Part shown: positions 38,403 to 47,258 of the stretch, one piece after another
Layout of the letters: each line of letters starts with the position of its first letter
Numbering within the stretch: position 1 is the stretch's first letter
DNA from: Rathayibacter sp. SD072
Lineage (GTDB): Bacteria > Actinomycetota > Actinomycetes > Actinomycetales > Microbacteriaceae
Assembly: GCF_017355185.1 (NCBI RefSeq)
Contig: NZ_JADILJ010000007.1
Location: 1-64,000, forward strand
DNA length: 64,000 bases
Direction: 5' to 3'
Translations under genes and position numbers: made by a program
Notes under the pieces: model-generated
The model's database searches: none
Told to the model about the DNA's origin: nothing
What the model saw: only the letters and a program-made list of their open reading frames with translations

Positions 38403-38831
38403 GTGTGATCTCTCACTCTCTTGTTATTGCGTCGTACGCGACGGGCCTGTGGGGCCTCGCCTCGCATTGGACGCGCTCGCGAAGGAACTCCGGCGAACCG
38501 GGAGTGCACCGATGTTCTTCTGTCAAAAGCGCCGCACTCGTGGGCGCTCCGATCGGCGTGCAGAACGCACGACGCACGGAGAGCCCGGTGAGATGTCGGT
38601 TGTTGTCGTTCTGCTACCCGCCGCCTCGATGTCGCACCGGCTGGGCCGCCCTCTCGGGTCGAGCCTCAGCGATGCCGTCTCGGCACTGCCTGGCAGTGTT
38701 CCACCGGCTGCAGCACGCTGCGTCGGCGAAAATTTTGAACTAGAAGAGTCTCCCACAGATGAGCCACCCGTGCAACCCGGGCGTGTCGCGCGTCGGGGGC
38801 CTCCACTCCCGCGGGATTCCGGGGCGGCGGG
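38403..38831 (-). promoter_or_regulatory. rpsJ upstream region
   Basis: This 429-base gap lies between the topoisomerase IB gene and rpsJ. A TTGACA hexamer is at 38521-38526 on the minus strand, but no matching -10 box stands 16-18 bases further on, and an AT-rich patch (38729-38745) is further upstream. A long untranslated leader is likely. No small gene is supported. Confidence 0.4.
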
Positions 38832-39815
38832 TCACTCGTAGAGGAGGGCCCGGAGGGTCGTCTCGGCCGAGTCCGGGCGGCGGGGATCGATGGTCTCGCC
38901 GGCGCGGTAGTGGTCCAGCACCCGCGGATCGACGTAGCTCGCCCGCGCCACGGTGGGGGTGTTGCCGAGGACGTCGGAGGCGTCGCGCATGGCCTGCGCG
39001 ATCGCCGCGTTGCGGGCGCGCTGGGTCGGCTGCGGGCCGGTCCGCGCCAGGCTCAGCGCGGCCGCCACCGTTCCGTGCAGAGTGCGGAAGTCCTTCGCCG
39101 TGAAGTCGTCGCCCGCCTTCTCGCGCACGTAGTCGTTGATCTCCGGTGCCGAGAGGGGATGCCATTCGCGGCCGTCCTTCCAGGCGAGCAGCCGGGCGTT
39201 CGGACCGCGTCGCTTGAGGGAGCGGACGACGCTGGAGAGGTCCTTGTCGAAGATCTCGCTCGTCCAGGCCTGGTGGCTCTTGCCCGGGAACGCGAGGGCG
39301 ACGCGGTCGCCGTGCGTGGTGGCGTGGGAGCAGAGGAGGGTCGAGAGGCCGATGCTCCCGTGCTCCTTCGCGTAGCGCTCGCTGCCGACGCGGAGGGAGC
39401 CGGTGTCGAGCATCCGGAACGCCGTCGCGAGGGCGCGCTCCCGGCCGTACCCGTCGCGGCGGAGGTCCATCGTCACGGCTCGGCGCGCACTCGGGAGGGA
39501 CTCCGCGAGACGGAGCGCCCGATCGAACTTGATCCGGTCCTTCTGCTCGCGCCAGGTCGGGTGGTAGATGTACTGCCGGCGTCCGGCCGCGTCCACGCCC
39601 ATGGCCTGGATGTGGCCGTTGGGGTACGGAGCGATCCAGACGTCCTTCCAGGCCGGTGGGATTCCGAGTGCGTCGAACCGCGCCCGCAGCTCCGGGTCGG
39701 TGACCGTGACGCCCTTGGGGTCGCGGTAGCTGAAGCCGGAGCCGGCACGGACCCGGGTGTATCCGCGACTGCTCGAGTCGGTCCTTCGGAGTCTCTGCGC
39801 GCGCGTCTCAGCCAT
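38832..39815 (-). CDS. DNA topoisomerase IB
   Basis: A eukaryotic/poxvirus-type topoisomerase that relaxes DNA through a 3'-phosphotyrosine. The 327-residue protein has the N-terminal domain with GIPPAWKDVWIAPYPNGHIQ and a C-terminal catalytic domain with the AKDFRTLHGT segment (catalytic Arg) and the nucleophile Tyr in ARASYVDPRV, about residue 294. The ATG at 39813-39815 is chosen over a GTG two codons earlier because TAGGGT is seven bases upstream, fitting a leaderless start. Bacterial forms are widespread but not universal in Actinobacteria. It lies between tuf and rpsJ, where related genomes normally have no such gene (inference). Confidence 0.93.
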   Translation of the reverse strand: MAETRAQRLRRTDSSSRGYTRVRAGSGFSYRDPKGVTVTDPELRARFDALGIPPAWKDVWIAPYPNGHIQAMGVDAAGRRQYIYHPTWREQKDRIKFDRALRLAESLPSARRAVTMDLRRDGYGRERALATAFRMLDTGSLRVGSERYAKEHGSIGLSTLLCSHATTHGDRVALAFPGKSHQAWTSEIFDKDLSSVVRSLKRRGPNARLLAWKDGREWHPLSAPEINDYVREKAGDDFTAKDFRTLHGTVAAALSLARTGPQPTQRARNAAIAQAMRDASDVLGNTPTVARASYVDPRVLDHYRAGETIDPRRPDSAETTLRALLYE

Positions 39816-39822
39816 CGGCACG

Positions 39823-39828
39823 ACCCTA
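39823..39828 (-). promoter_or_regulatory. -10 box of the topoisomerase IB gene
   Basis: TAGGGT on the minus strand, seven bases before the ATG at 39815, with no ribosome binding site. Confidence 0.45.
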
Positions 39829-39842
39829 GGACGGGGGCACCT

Positions 39843-39877
39843 CGCTCGGCACCCGCTTGACGGGAGGGTGCCGAGCG
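39843..39877 (-). terminator. hairpin after the kinase/antitoxin-like gene
   Basis: Perfect 12-base arms CGCTCGGCACCC and GGGTGCCGAGCG around an 11-base loop, beginning 13 bases after the stop codon at 39891. Confidence 0.75.
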
Positions 39878-39890
39878 GGCCAGGGAGGCC

Positions 39891-40103
39891 CTACTCGTTG
39901 CCGAGGCGCTTGTCGGCCTGGCGCTTGAGGTCCTCGATGCGGTCGTCGTACTTGCCCTTGGTGAGGCGGCTCGCGATGTCGCTCGTCTTCTCGAGGACCT
40001 GGTCCGAGACGCGCTCGGCCTTCTCGCTGCGGAGCGCCTCCTGGGCCTTCTGGCTCTGCAGCAGCTCCGCTGCCTGACGTCCGAGCTTCCCGAGATCCAC
40101 CAT
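39891..40103 (-). CDS. MT0933-like antitoxin-type small protein
   Basis: A 70-residue, highly charged helical protein starting at ATG 40101-40103 with a perfect AAGGAGA ribosome binding site seven bases upstream. The sequence ends with TKGKYDDRIEDLKRQADKRLG, which resembles the GKYDDK segment of the MT0933/Rv0909 antitoxin family (PF14013); the assignment is tentative. The reading frame is continuous with the upstream kinase gene, so the same 70 residues would also form the C terminus of a longer fused product. No toxin gene of the usual kind is next to it. Confidence 0.7.
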   Translation of the reverse strand: MVDLGKLGRQAAELLQSQKAQEALRSEKAERVSDQVLEKTSDIASRLTKGKYDDRIEDLKRQADKRLGNE

Positions 40104-40943
40104 GACTTCTCCTTGATCGACGCGCGGCGTTCCGCGCGCGCCCAGTGTGGCGTCCCGTCCTGGACGAACGGTGGGGCGCTGCAGCGCGAGGACCCGGGCC
40201 GCCGCGTCGGCGAGAGCGCGCCCGTACGAGGGCCCGTGGCCGGCGGCGTGCACGGCCAGCGGATGCAGCTGGTGCAGCGGGACCCGCGCCTCCCAGCCGT
40301 CGGCGAGCGGATGCGCGTCGTCGTAGCCGGCGAGGATCTCGTCGAGACGGGGGGCGCCGAAGAGCGCGAGCATGGCGAGGTCGGTCTCGCGGTGCCCTCC
40401 GTGAGCTGCGGGGTCGATGAGCACGACTCCGGACGCCGACCACAGGACGTTGCCCGTCCACAGGTCGCCGTGCAGTCGCGCCGGCGGCTCGTCGTCGTCG
40501 AACTCGCCCGCGGCGATGCGCTCGAGCGCACGCTCCACTGTCGTGGCATCCGCCTTGCGCAGGTTCCCGGCCGCCACCGCGGTCGCGAGGAACGGGCGGA
40601 CCCGCTGCTCGGCGTAGAAGCGGCCCCAGGACTCCTCGGCGGTGCAGGGCATCCGACGGCGGCCGATCCAGGCGGGGCCGTCCCAGCCCTCGGGGGCGGC
40701 ACCGAACGCCTCCGCCCCGAGATCGTGCGTCGCCGCGAGCGCACGGCCGAAGTCGGCGGCTGCGGCGGCGGTCGGATGCACCGGGTCGACCGTCGCGAGC
40801 TCGATCCGACCGGGCGACACCGAGAGGACCTCGACGCACCGGGCGCCGCCGCGCGGCTCCGCCTCGCTCAGCCAGCGCAGCCCGGCGGCCTCCCACTCGA
40901 AGAACTGCGCAGCGGCGGACGGATCGCTCTTGACGAACACCAT
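39891..40943 (-). CDS. fructosamine kinase family protein with antitoxin-like C-terminal tail
   Basis: The first 265 or so residues are a kinase-like fold of the fructosamine/ketosamine-3-kinase (FN3K) and aminoglycoside-kinase group, with PARLHGDLWTGNVLW (catalytic Asp and Asn) and VVLIDPAAHGGHRETDLAML (Mg-binding Asp). These enzymes phosphorylate glycated amines for repair. Normal family members end near the ALADAAARVLAL segment; here no stop codon occurs and the frame runs through a short linker into the small antitoxin-like protein, giving 350 residues. The ATG at 40941-40943 has TAGCGT seven bases upstream; a GTG three codons earlier is possible. Whether the stop was lost or the fusion is real is open. 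Confidence 0.8.
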   Translation of the reverse strand: MVFVKSDPSAAAQFFEWEAAGLRWLSEAEPRGGARCVEVLSVSPGRIELATVDPVHPTAAAAADFGRALAATHDLGAEAFGAAPEGWDGPAWIGRRRMPCTAEESWGRFYAEQRVRPFLATAVAAGNLRKADATTVERALERIAAGEFDDDEPPARLHGDLWTGNVLWSASGVVLIDPAAHGGHRETDLAMLALFGAPRLDEILAGYDDAHPLADGWEARVPLHQLHPLAVHAAGHGPSYGRALADAAARVLALQRPTVRPGRDATLGARGTPRVDQGEVMVDLGKLGRQAAELLQSQKAQEALRSEKAERVSDQVLEKTSDIASRLTKGKYDDRIEDLKRQADKRLGNE

Positions 40944-40950
40944 GCGCTCC

Positions 40951-40956
40951 ACGCTA
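40951..40956 (-). promoter_or_regulatory. -10 box of the fructosamine-kinase-like gene
   Basis: TAGCGT on the minus strand, seven bases before the ATG at 40943, consistent with a leaderless start. Confidence 0.4.
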
Positions 40957-41005
40957 ACCGGCGAGCGGACCGGCGCGGCCGACGGTCGACCGCGGGGAAC
41001 ACGGA

Positions 41006-41036
41006 AGGGGCCGCCCGCACGAAGCGGACGACCCCT
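41006..41036 (-). terminator. tuf terminator
   Basis: A 13-base stem (two G-U pairs in the minus-strand RNA) around a five-base loop, starting 24 bases after the tuf stop codon. Confidence 0.7.
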
Positions 41037-41059
41037 CTCGAGAGATCAGCAGGAAGAAC

Positions 41060-42253
41060 CTACTTGACGATCTTGGTGACCGTTCCGGCACCCACGGTGC
41101 GTCCACCCTCGCGGATGGCGAAGCCGAGGCCCTCCTCCATGGCGATCGGCTGGATCAGCGCGACCGTCATGTCGGTGGTGTCGCCGGGCATGACCATCTC
41201 GGTGCCCTCGGGCAGCGTGATGACGCCGGTGACGTCGGTGGTGCGGAAGTAGAACTGCGGGCGGTAGTTCGCGTAGAACGGGTTGTGACGCCCACCCTCA
41301 TCCTTGGACAGGATGTACGCGGTGCCCTCGAAGTCGGTGTGCGGCGTGACCGAACCCGGCTTGACGACGACCTGGCCGCGCTCGACGTCCTCGCGCTTGG
41401 TGCCGCGGAGGAGCAGACCGCAGTTCTCGCCGGCCCACGCCTCGTCGAGCTGCTTGTGGAACATCTCGATACCGGTGACCGTGGTCTTCTGCGTCGGGCG
41501 GATGCCGACGATCTCGACCTCGGAGTTCAGAGCGAGGGTTCCGCGCTCCGCACGGCCGGTGACGACGGTTCCACGACCGGTGATCGTGAAGACGTCCTCG
41601 ATCGGCATGAGGAACGGCTTGTCCTTGTCGCGGATCGGGTCCGGGATGGACTCGTCGACAGCGTCCATGAGGTCGATGATCGACTGGGTCCAGGCCTCGT
41701 CGCCCTCGAGGGCCTTGAGACCGGACACGCGCACGACGGGGGCGTCGTCGCCGGGGAAGCCCTGCGACGAGAGCAACTCGCGGACCTCGAGCTCGACGAG
41801 CTCCAGGATCTCCTCGTCGTCCACCATGTCGGCCTTGTTCAGGGCGACCAGGAGGTAGGGGACGCCGACCTGCTTGGCGAGGAGGACGTGCTCACGGGTC
41901 TGAGCCATGGGGCCGTCGGTGGCGGCGACCACGAGGATCGCGCCGTCCATCTGCGCCGCGCCGGTGATCATGTTCTTGATGTAGTCGGCGTGACCCGGGG
42001 CGTCGACGTGCGCGTAGTGGCGCTTCGGCGTCTCGTACTCGACGTGCGAGATGTTGATCGTGATGCCGCGCTGGCGCTCCTCGGGAGCGGAGTCGATCGA
42101 CGCGAAGTCGCGCTGAACGTTGGTCGCGGACGGGAACTTGTCAGCGAGAACCTTGGAGATCGCCGCGGTCAGCGTGGTCTTTCCGTGGTCGACGTGACCG
42201 ATGGTTCCGATGTTGACGTGCGGCTTGGTCCGCTCGAACTTGGCCTTAGCCAC
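41060..42253 (-). CDS. tuf: translation elongation factor Tu
   Basis: EF-Tu brings aminoacyl-tRNA to the ribosome. The 397 residues start at GTG 42251-42253 and show the GTPase motifs [22 protein letters not shown] and [10 protein letters not shown], the RGITI effector region and the three-domain length. The 206-base gap from fusA contains two hairpins and an AT-containing TAACAT box at about 80 bases upstream, so tuf can be transcribed alone as well as from the rpsL promoter. Confidence 0.99.
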   Translation of the reverse strand: MAKAKFERTKPHVNIGTIGHVDHGKTTLTAAISKVLADKFPSATNVQRDFASIDSAPEERQRGITINISHVEYETPKRHYAHVDAPGHADYIKNMITGAAQMDGAILVVAATDGPMAQTREHVLLAKQVGVPYLLVALNKADMVDDEEILELVELEVRELLSSQGFPGDDAPVVRVSGLKALEGDEAWTQSIIDLMDAVDESIPDPIRDKDKPFLMPIEDVFTITGRGTVVTGRAERGTLALNSEVEIVGIRPTQKTTVTGIEMFHKQLDEAWAGENCGLLLRGTKREDVERGQVVVKPGSVTPHTDFEGTAYILSKDEGGRHNPFYANYRPQFYFRTTDVTGVITLPEGTEMVMPGDTTDMTVALIQPIAMEEGLGFAIREGGRTVGAGTVTKIVK

Positions 42254-42364
42254 TGTGGGTCCTCCTCAGGACTTAGGTGCAAGCATCCGCATCCGACGCC
42301 GCACGGGGCGGCACGAGGACATGAGGGCTTGCGGGGGTTTTGTGTACTTATGTTACCGGCAGAG

Positions 42365-42446
42365 GTCGTGCGGGTTTCCACGCGCGTAAGCGGCAGCAAA
42401 CCCGCACGACACTACCAGTCCCCCGCCGTCCGGTCGAGCGGCGGGG
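42365..42446 (-). terminator. two hairpins between fusA and tuf
   Basis: CCCCGCCG/CGGCGGGG (42421-42446) follows the fusA stop by 14 bases; GTCGTGCGGGTTT (42365-42377) and its exact complement (42398-42410) form a 13-base-pair stem just after. They separate fusA from tuf and probably limit read-through. Confidence 0.65.
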
Positions 42447-42459
42447 GGAGGGGGCGGAG

Positions 42460-44574
42460 TTACTCGCCCTTGTTCTTCTGGACGATCTCCTCGGCGACGG
42501 CCTTGGGGACCTCGCTGTAGGTCTCGAACGTCATCGAGTAGACGGCGCGGCCCGAGGTCTTCGAGCGCAGGTCGCCGATGTAGCCGAACATCTCGGACAG
42601 CGGCACGTTGGCGCGGATGACCTTGATGCCGGTGGCGTCCTCCATCGACTGGATCATGCCGCGGCGCGAGTTGAGGTCGCCGATGACGTCGCCCATGTAC
42701 TCCTCGGGAGTGCGGACCTCGACGGCCATGAGCGGCTCGAGGAGGACGGGCTGCGCCTTGCGCGAGGCCTCCTTGAACGCGATCGAGCCGGCGATCTTGA
42801 ACGCCATCTCGGAGGAGTCGACGTCGTGCGCCGCTCCGTCGACCAGGGTGGCCTTCACGCCGACCATGGGGTAACCGGCGAGGACGCCGACCTGCATGGC
42901 GTCGCGGATGCCCGCATCGACCGAGGGGATGTACTCGCGGGGGACGCGTCCACCGGAGACGCCGTTGACGAACTCGTAGGTCTTGTCGGCCTCGACCTCC
43001 ATCGGCTCGATGGTGATCTGGACCTTCGCGAACTGACCCGATCCACCCGTCTGCTTCTTGTGGGTGTAGTCGTACTTCTCGACGGTGCGGCGGATCGTCT
43101 CGCGGTAGGCCACCTGCGGCTTGCCGACGTTGGCCTCGACGTTGAACTCGCGCTTCATGCGGTCCACCAGGATGTCGAGGTGCAGCTCGCCCATTCCCTT
43201 GATGACCGTCTGACCGGTCTCCTGGTTCTGCTCGGTGCGGAAGGTGGGGTCCTCCTCCGCGAGCTTCTGGATCGCGGTGCCGAGCTTCTCCTGGTCGGCC
43301 TTCGTCTTGGGCTCGATGGCGACCTCGATGACGGGCTCCGGGAAGGTCATCGACTCGAGGACGACCTGGGCCTGCGGGTCGCTCAGGGTGTCACCGGTGG
43401 TGGTGTCCTTGAGGCCGATGACCGCGTAGATGTGGCCGGCGGTGACCGAGTCGACCGGGTTCTCCTTGTTGGAGTGCATCTGGAAGATCTTGCCGATGCG
43501 CTCCTTCTTGCCCTTGGTCGAGTTGATGACCTGGGCGCCGGAGTCGAGCTTGCCCGAGTACACGCGGACGTAGGTCAGGCGACCGAAGAACGGGTGCACC
43601 GCGACCTTGAACGCGAGCGCCGAGAAGGGCTCGGTCGAGTCGGCGTGCCGCATGATGACCTTCTCCTCGTCGCGGACGTCGTGGGCCTCGATGGCCGGGA
43701 CGTCGAGCGGGGAGGGGAGGTAGTCGACGACCGCGTCGAGCATCGGCTGCACGCCGCGGTTCTTGAACGCGGAGCCGCAGAGCACGGGGTAGATGTCGGA
43801 GTTGACGGTCAGCTTGCGGATCGCGGCCTTGATCTCGGCCACGGTCAGCTCCTCGCCGCCGAAGTACTTCTCGAGCAGCTCGTCCGAGGTCTCGGCGACG
43901 GTCTCGAGCAGCTTCTGGCGGTACTCGGCGGCCTTGTCGGCGAGGTCGGCCGGGATCTCCTCGATCTCGTACTTCGCACCGAGCTGGACGTCTCCCTTGG
44001 AGTCGCCGCGCCACGTGAGCGCGCGCATCTCGACCAGGTCGATGACGCCCTCGAACGAGGACTCCGCGCCGATCGGCAGCTGGATGACCAGCGGCTTCGC
44101 GCCGAGGCGGTTGATGATCGTGTCGACCGTGTAGTAGAAGTCGGCGCCGAGCTTGTCCATCTTGTTGACGAAGCAGATGCGCGGGACGTCGTACTTGTCG
44201 GCCTGGCGCCAGACGGTCTCGGACTGGGGCTCGACGCCCTCCTTGCCGTCGAACACCGCGACGGCGCCGTCGAGGACGCGGAGCGAGCGCTCCACCTCGA
44301 CGGTGAAGTCGACGTGACCCGGGGTGTCGATGATGTTGATCTGGTTCTTGTTCCAGAAGCACGTCGTCGCGGCGGACGTGATCGTGATGCCGCGCTCCTG
44401 CTCCTGCGCCATCCAGTCCATCGTGGCGGCGCCGTCGTGCACCTCACCGATCTTGTGCGTGATACCCGTGTAGAACAGGATGCGCTCGGTCGTGGTGGTC
44501 TTGCCGGCATCGATGTGGGCCATGATGCCGATGTTGCGGACCTTGTTCAGGTCGGTGAGCACATCTTGTGCCAC
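42460..44574 (-). CDS. fusA: translation elongation factor G
   Basis: EF-G drives translocation and, with RRF, ribosome recycling. The 704 residues start at GTG 44572-44574; the P-loop [15 protein letters not shown], the DTPGHVDF and [10 protein letters not shown] motifs and domains II-V are all intact. It is the only fusA in the window. The upstream gap to rpsG contains two strong hairpins, so dedicated or attenuated transcription is likely. Confidence 0.99.
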   Translation of the reverse strand: MAQDVLTDLNKVRNIGIMAHIDAGKTTTTERILFYTGITHKIGEVHDGAATMDWMAQEQERGITITSAATTCFWNKNQINIIDTPGHVDFTVEVERSLRVLDGAVAVFDGKEGVEPQSETVWRQADKYDVPRICFVNKMDKLGADFYYTVDTIINRLGAKPLVIQLPIGAESSFEGVIDLVEMRALTWRGDSKGDVQLGAKYEIEEIPADLADKAAEYRQKLLETVAETSDELLEKYFGGEELTVAEIKAAIRKLTVNSDIYPVLCGSAFKNRGVQPMLDAVVDYLPSPLDVPAIEAHDVRDEEKVIMRHADSTEPFSALAFKVAVHPFFGRLTYVRVYSGKLDSGAQVINSTKGKKERIGKIFQMHSNKENPVDSVTAGHIYAVIGLKDTTTGDTLSDPQAQVVLESMTFPEPVIEVAIEPKTKADQEKLGTAIQKLAEEDPTFRTEQNQETGQTVIKGMGELHLDILVDRMKREFNVEANVGKPQVAYRETIRRTVEKYDYTHKKQTGGSGQFAKVQITIEPMEVEADKTYEFVNGVSGGRVPREYIPSVDAGIRDAMQVGVLAGYPMVGVKATLVDGAAHDVDSSEMAFKIAGSIAFKEASRKAQPVLLEPLMAVEVRTPEEYMGDVIGDLNSRRGMIQSMEDATGIKVIRANVPLSEMFGYIGDLRSKTSGRAVYSMTFETYSEVPKAVAEEIVQKNKGE

Positions 44575-44683
44575 GGAGTTCCTCCGATTGGTGATGGAGC
44601 CAGCGCAACGGGCTCATGGCCGATCGGCTGGGGTTCTGGTGGGACTGTCGCCCGACCGCGGGGATCGGGGATCGGCCGCCGGG

Positions 44684-44743
44684 CCGGGCCCGCAGCACTG
44701 ACGCTGCGGGCCCGGGGGTCGCGGCCGCTCGGGAGCGGCCGCG
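44684..44743 (-). terminator. two strong GC hairpins between rpsG and fusA
   Basis: CGCGGCCGCTC/GAGCGGCCGCG (44720-44743, 11 perfect pairs) lies seven bases after the rpsG stop, and CCGGGCCCGCAGC/GCTGCGGGCCCGG (44684-44715, 13 perfect pairs) follows. The pair would terminate or process the rpsL-rpsG message. Confidence 0.7.
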
Positions 44744-44750
44744 GGACGCG

Positions 44751-45221
44751 CTACCAGCGGTAGTGCGCGAAGGCCTTGTTCGACTCGGCCATCTTGTGGG
44801 TGTCCTCGCGACGCTTCACAGCGGCGCCGAGTCCGTTCGACGCGTCGAGGATCTCGTTCATGAGACGCTCGGTCATCGTCTTCTCGCGACGGGCCTTCGC
44901 GTAGCTGGTGAGCCAGCGGAGGGCGAGGGTGTTGGCGCGGTGCGGCTTGACCTCGACCGGGACCTGGTAGGTCGAGCCGCCGACGCGGCGGCTGCGGACC
45001 TCGAGGGTCGGTCGGACGTTGTCGAGCGCCTTCTTGAGCGTGACGACGGCGTCCTGGCCGTTCTTGGTGGACACGCCCTCGAGCGCGCCGTAGACGATGC
45101 GCTCGGCGAGACCCTTCTTGCCGTCCAGGAGGATCTTGTTCACGAGCTGGCTGACGACCGGTGCGCCGTAGACGGGGTCTGCGACGACGGGGCGCTTGGG
45201 AGCGGGGCCCTTACGAGGCAT
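44751..45221 (-). CDS. rpsG: 30S ribosomal protein S7
   Basis: S7 nucleates the small-subunit head. The 156 residues [20 protein letters not shown] to NKAFAHYRW are typical of Actinobacteria, with [20 protein letters not shown]. The ATG overlaps the rpsL stop by one base, so the two are coupled. Confidence 0.99.
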   Translation of the reverse strand: MPRKGPAPKRPVVADPVYGAPVVSQLVNKILLDGKKGLAERIVYGALEGVSTKNGQDAVVTLKKALDNVRPTLEVRSRRVGGSTYQVPVEVKPHRANTLALRWLTSYAKARREKTMTERLMNEILDASNGLGAAVKRREDTHKMAESNKAFAHYRW

Positions 45222-45595
45222 TACTTCTTCTCCATCTTCGCGCCGTACCGGCTGCGAGCCTGCTTGCGGTTCTTGACGGCCTGGGTGTCCAGGGCGCCGC
45301 GAACGATCTTGTAGCGGACACCGGGGAGGTCCTTCACACGACCGCCGCGCACGAGCACCATCGAGTGCTCCTGCAGGTTGTGGCCCTCACCGGGGATGTA
45401 GGCGGTGACCTCGGTGCCGTTGGAGAGCTTCACGCGGGCCACCTTGCGGAGGGCCGAGTTCGGCTTCTTGGGCGTGGTCGTGTACACGCGGGTGCACACG
45501 CCGCGCTGCTGGGGGTTGGCCTTCAGGGCGGGCGCCTTGGTCTTGGTGACCTTCGGCGTGCGTCCCTTCCGGACCAACTGCTGAATCGTTGGCAC
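45221..45595 (-). CDS. rpsL: 30S ribosomal protein S12
   Basis: S12 controls decoding accuracy and binds streptomycin. The GTG at 45593-45595 gives 124 residues. Lys43 in [11 protein letters not shown] and the [11 protein letters not shown] loop (Lys88) are unchanged, so no streptomycin-resistance substitution is seen. It heads the rpsL-rpsG transcript from a promoter at about 45861-45889, with a leader of about 250 bases. Confidence 0.99.
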   Translation of the reverse strand: MPTIQQLVRKGRTPKVTKTKAPALKANPQQRGVCTRVYTTTPKKPNSALRKVARVKLSNGTEVTAYIPGEGHNLQEHSMVLVRGGRVKDLPGVRYKIVRGALDTQAVKNRKQARSRYGAKMEKK

Positions 45596-45860
45596 TGATC
45601 TGCTCCTTGAATGCTGCACGGTGACAGCGGATCGATGGTCGACATTCGGCCTGTCCGTCGCCGGACGCGGCCGAGTTCATCTGGACCCGACGCACCCCGG
45701 TGCACCGGCGAGCGGGGCAGCGGGGAGGAGGACGGGTATGCCGTGGGGGCCGCCCGATCGGACGAACCCGCGGACCCTTGCGGACCCGGTGGAGCGAAGC
45801 GCGGCGCCCGGCGGGCCCGGAGGCACGACAGGAGCGCACGCCAAAGCGCACACCCGAAGA

Positions 45861-45889
45861 ATATTACGGGGAGTGACGGGGCCGGTCAA
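45861..45889 (-). promoter_or_regulatory. rpsL (str cluster) promoter
   Basis: TTGACC (45884-45889) and TAATAT (45861-45866) on the minus strand are separated by exactly 17 bases, the best sigma-A-type promoter in the window. Between this and rpsL is a leader of about 255 bases with no gene; it starts with a GGGTGTG sequence loosely like the shared rplM/infA motif. Confidence 0.75.
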
Positions 45890-45955
45890 CCGGACGGCGT
45901 CCGCTCCCAGCGAGCAGGAGGGAGCTGCGACGGTCGGAGGGACCGCCCGTGCACC

Positions 45956-46462
45956 TCACTCCCGCTCGTCGCCCTCCCAGCCCCAGTGCGGGCGCTGCCC
46001 GCCGGCGTCGCGGCGCAGCAGCAGGAGCAGGAACACCACGTGCACCGCTGCAGCGAGGACTCCGGTCGCGATCGCGAACGCGGTGCCCGCGTGCTCGAGC
46101 GCGTAGCCGAGGATCTCCCCCGGCTCCTGCCGGCCGAGACCGTAGAGAGCGCCGCCCACGAGCAGGAACAGCAGGTACGCGACGAGCCCGGCGAGCAGCG
46201 ACGGCCCGACGATGCGGGTGACGGACGGGCGCGCCGCGAGGGTGATCATCGAGAGCAGGACCGCCAGGACGCAGGCGGCCACGGACACCGGTCCGAGCAG
46301 CGGTCCGGCGTCGCGCTCGGGCACGACGTCCTGATCCAGCAGGAGGCTCAGCACGCCGAACGCGCAGACCACGAGGGCGAGGTAGAGGAAGGCGGCGAAC
46401 GCGGCGAGTGCGATCCCGTAGCCCAGGCCCGCTCCCCGGCCCTCCTCCCCCGGCGCGCTCAC
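45956..46462 (-). CDS. conserved membrane protein, unknown function
   Basis: A 168-residue protein with four predicted transmembrane segments (for example FLYLALVVCAFGVLSLLL, AACVLAVLLSMITLAA, LLAGLVAYLLFLLVGGAL and IATGVLAAAVHVVFLLLLL). The GTG start at 46460-46462 overlaps the stop codon of the neighbouring membrane gene by four bases, so the two are translated together and may form a complex. The C terminus RPHWGWEGDERE is polar. No family was recognised. The frame upstream of this start is not coding. Confidence 0.7.
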   Translation of the reverse strand: MSAPGEEGRGAGLGYGIALAAFAAFLYLALVVCAFGVLSLLLDQDVVPERDAGPLLGPVSVAACVLAVLLSMITLAARPSVTRIVGPSLLAGLVAYLLFLLVGGALYGLGRQEPGEILGYALEHAGTAFAIATGVLAAAVHVVFLLLLLRRDAGGQRPHWGWEGDERE

Positions 46463-47154
46463 GAGCGCGCGGCGGCTTCCCGCTCGGCGTTGCGGCGCTT
46501 CACTCCGCGGGCGCGCCCGGCGATCAGCGCGCCGCCCCAGACGCTCACCTCGCGGGCGAGGACCGCGGCGGCGAGGACGCTCGCGAGCACGACCGGATCG
46601 CGGAGGAACTCGACGAGCACAACGCGGTCGGAGGGGAGCGCCGCGCCTCCCACGCTGTACCAGGCGCCGACGAGCGCGGCCGCTCCGGCGAGTACGGCGA
46701 CGAAGAAGCCGCCGAGGACGTACGCCCACCACCCCGCGCGGTTCACGGCGAGGACGATCAGGGCGAGGCCCGCGAAGAAGACCGCGACGGGGGCGAGGAA
46801 AGCCGGGCTGGGCGCCTCCGCGAGTGCGACGGCGAGCGGGTCACCGGGCACCGCGTCCACGACGATCCGGATCGCGGTGATCGCCGCGAGCAGCAGGGCG
46901 GCGTAGACGGCCGTCGTCAGCAGCGCGATCGCGAGCCCCGCGAGGCGGTTCCCCCTGCGGGCGGGCGGTGCGGGGTCGGGCTCGACCGCGCCCAGCGGCG
47001 ACGGCTCGGCGGCCGCGGCGGGTACCGCGGCGCTGGATCCCGTCGGCGGCTCGGGCCACACGTACTCGCGCGTCGGCTGGGGGCCGGTCGCGGTGCCGGA
47101 CCCCTCGGTCGCGGACGGCATCCGCTCGGTCTCGGCGTCGCTTCTCCCAGTCAC
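46459..47154 (-). CDS. conserved membrane protein, unknown function
   Basis: A 231-residue protein with a proline/alanine-rich, acidic N-terminal region of about 65 residues followed by four hydrophobic segments (LAGLAIALLTTAVYAALLLAA is the first) and a basic C-terminal tail RARGVKRRNAEREAAARS. The start is taken as the GTG at 47152-47154, six bases after a TATCCT box without ribosome binding site; a Met further in is possible. It is coupled to the next membrane gene. Function unknown; both seem to be lineage-specific. Confidence 0.65.
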   Translation of the reverse strand: MTGRSDAETERMPSATEGSGTATGPQPTREYVWPEPPTGSSAAVPAAAAEPSPLGAVEPDPAPPARRGNRLAGLAIALLTTAVYAALLLAAITAIRIVVDAVPGDPLAVALAEAPSPAFLAPVAVFFAGLALIVLAVNRAGWWAYVLGGFFVAVLAGAAALVGAWYSVGGAALPSDRVVLVEFLRDPVVLASVLAAAVLAREVSVWGGALIAGRARGVKRRNAEREAAARS

Positions 47155-47160
47155 CCGGTC

Positions 47161-47166
47161 AGGATA
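47161..47166 (-). promoter_or_regulatory. -10 box of the membrane-protein pair
   Basis: TATCCT on the minus strand, six bases before the GTG at 47154. Supports the chosen start and a leaderless transcript. Confidence 0.4.
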
Positions 47167-47258
47167 GGCACGGAGGACTGCGTCGGCGGTCAGGCGCGCG
47201 GTCACCCGCAGAAGGGTGTCACCCGGAGTGGCCTCCGGGCTGCACGGCCGCGGGCGCC

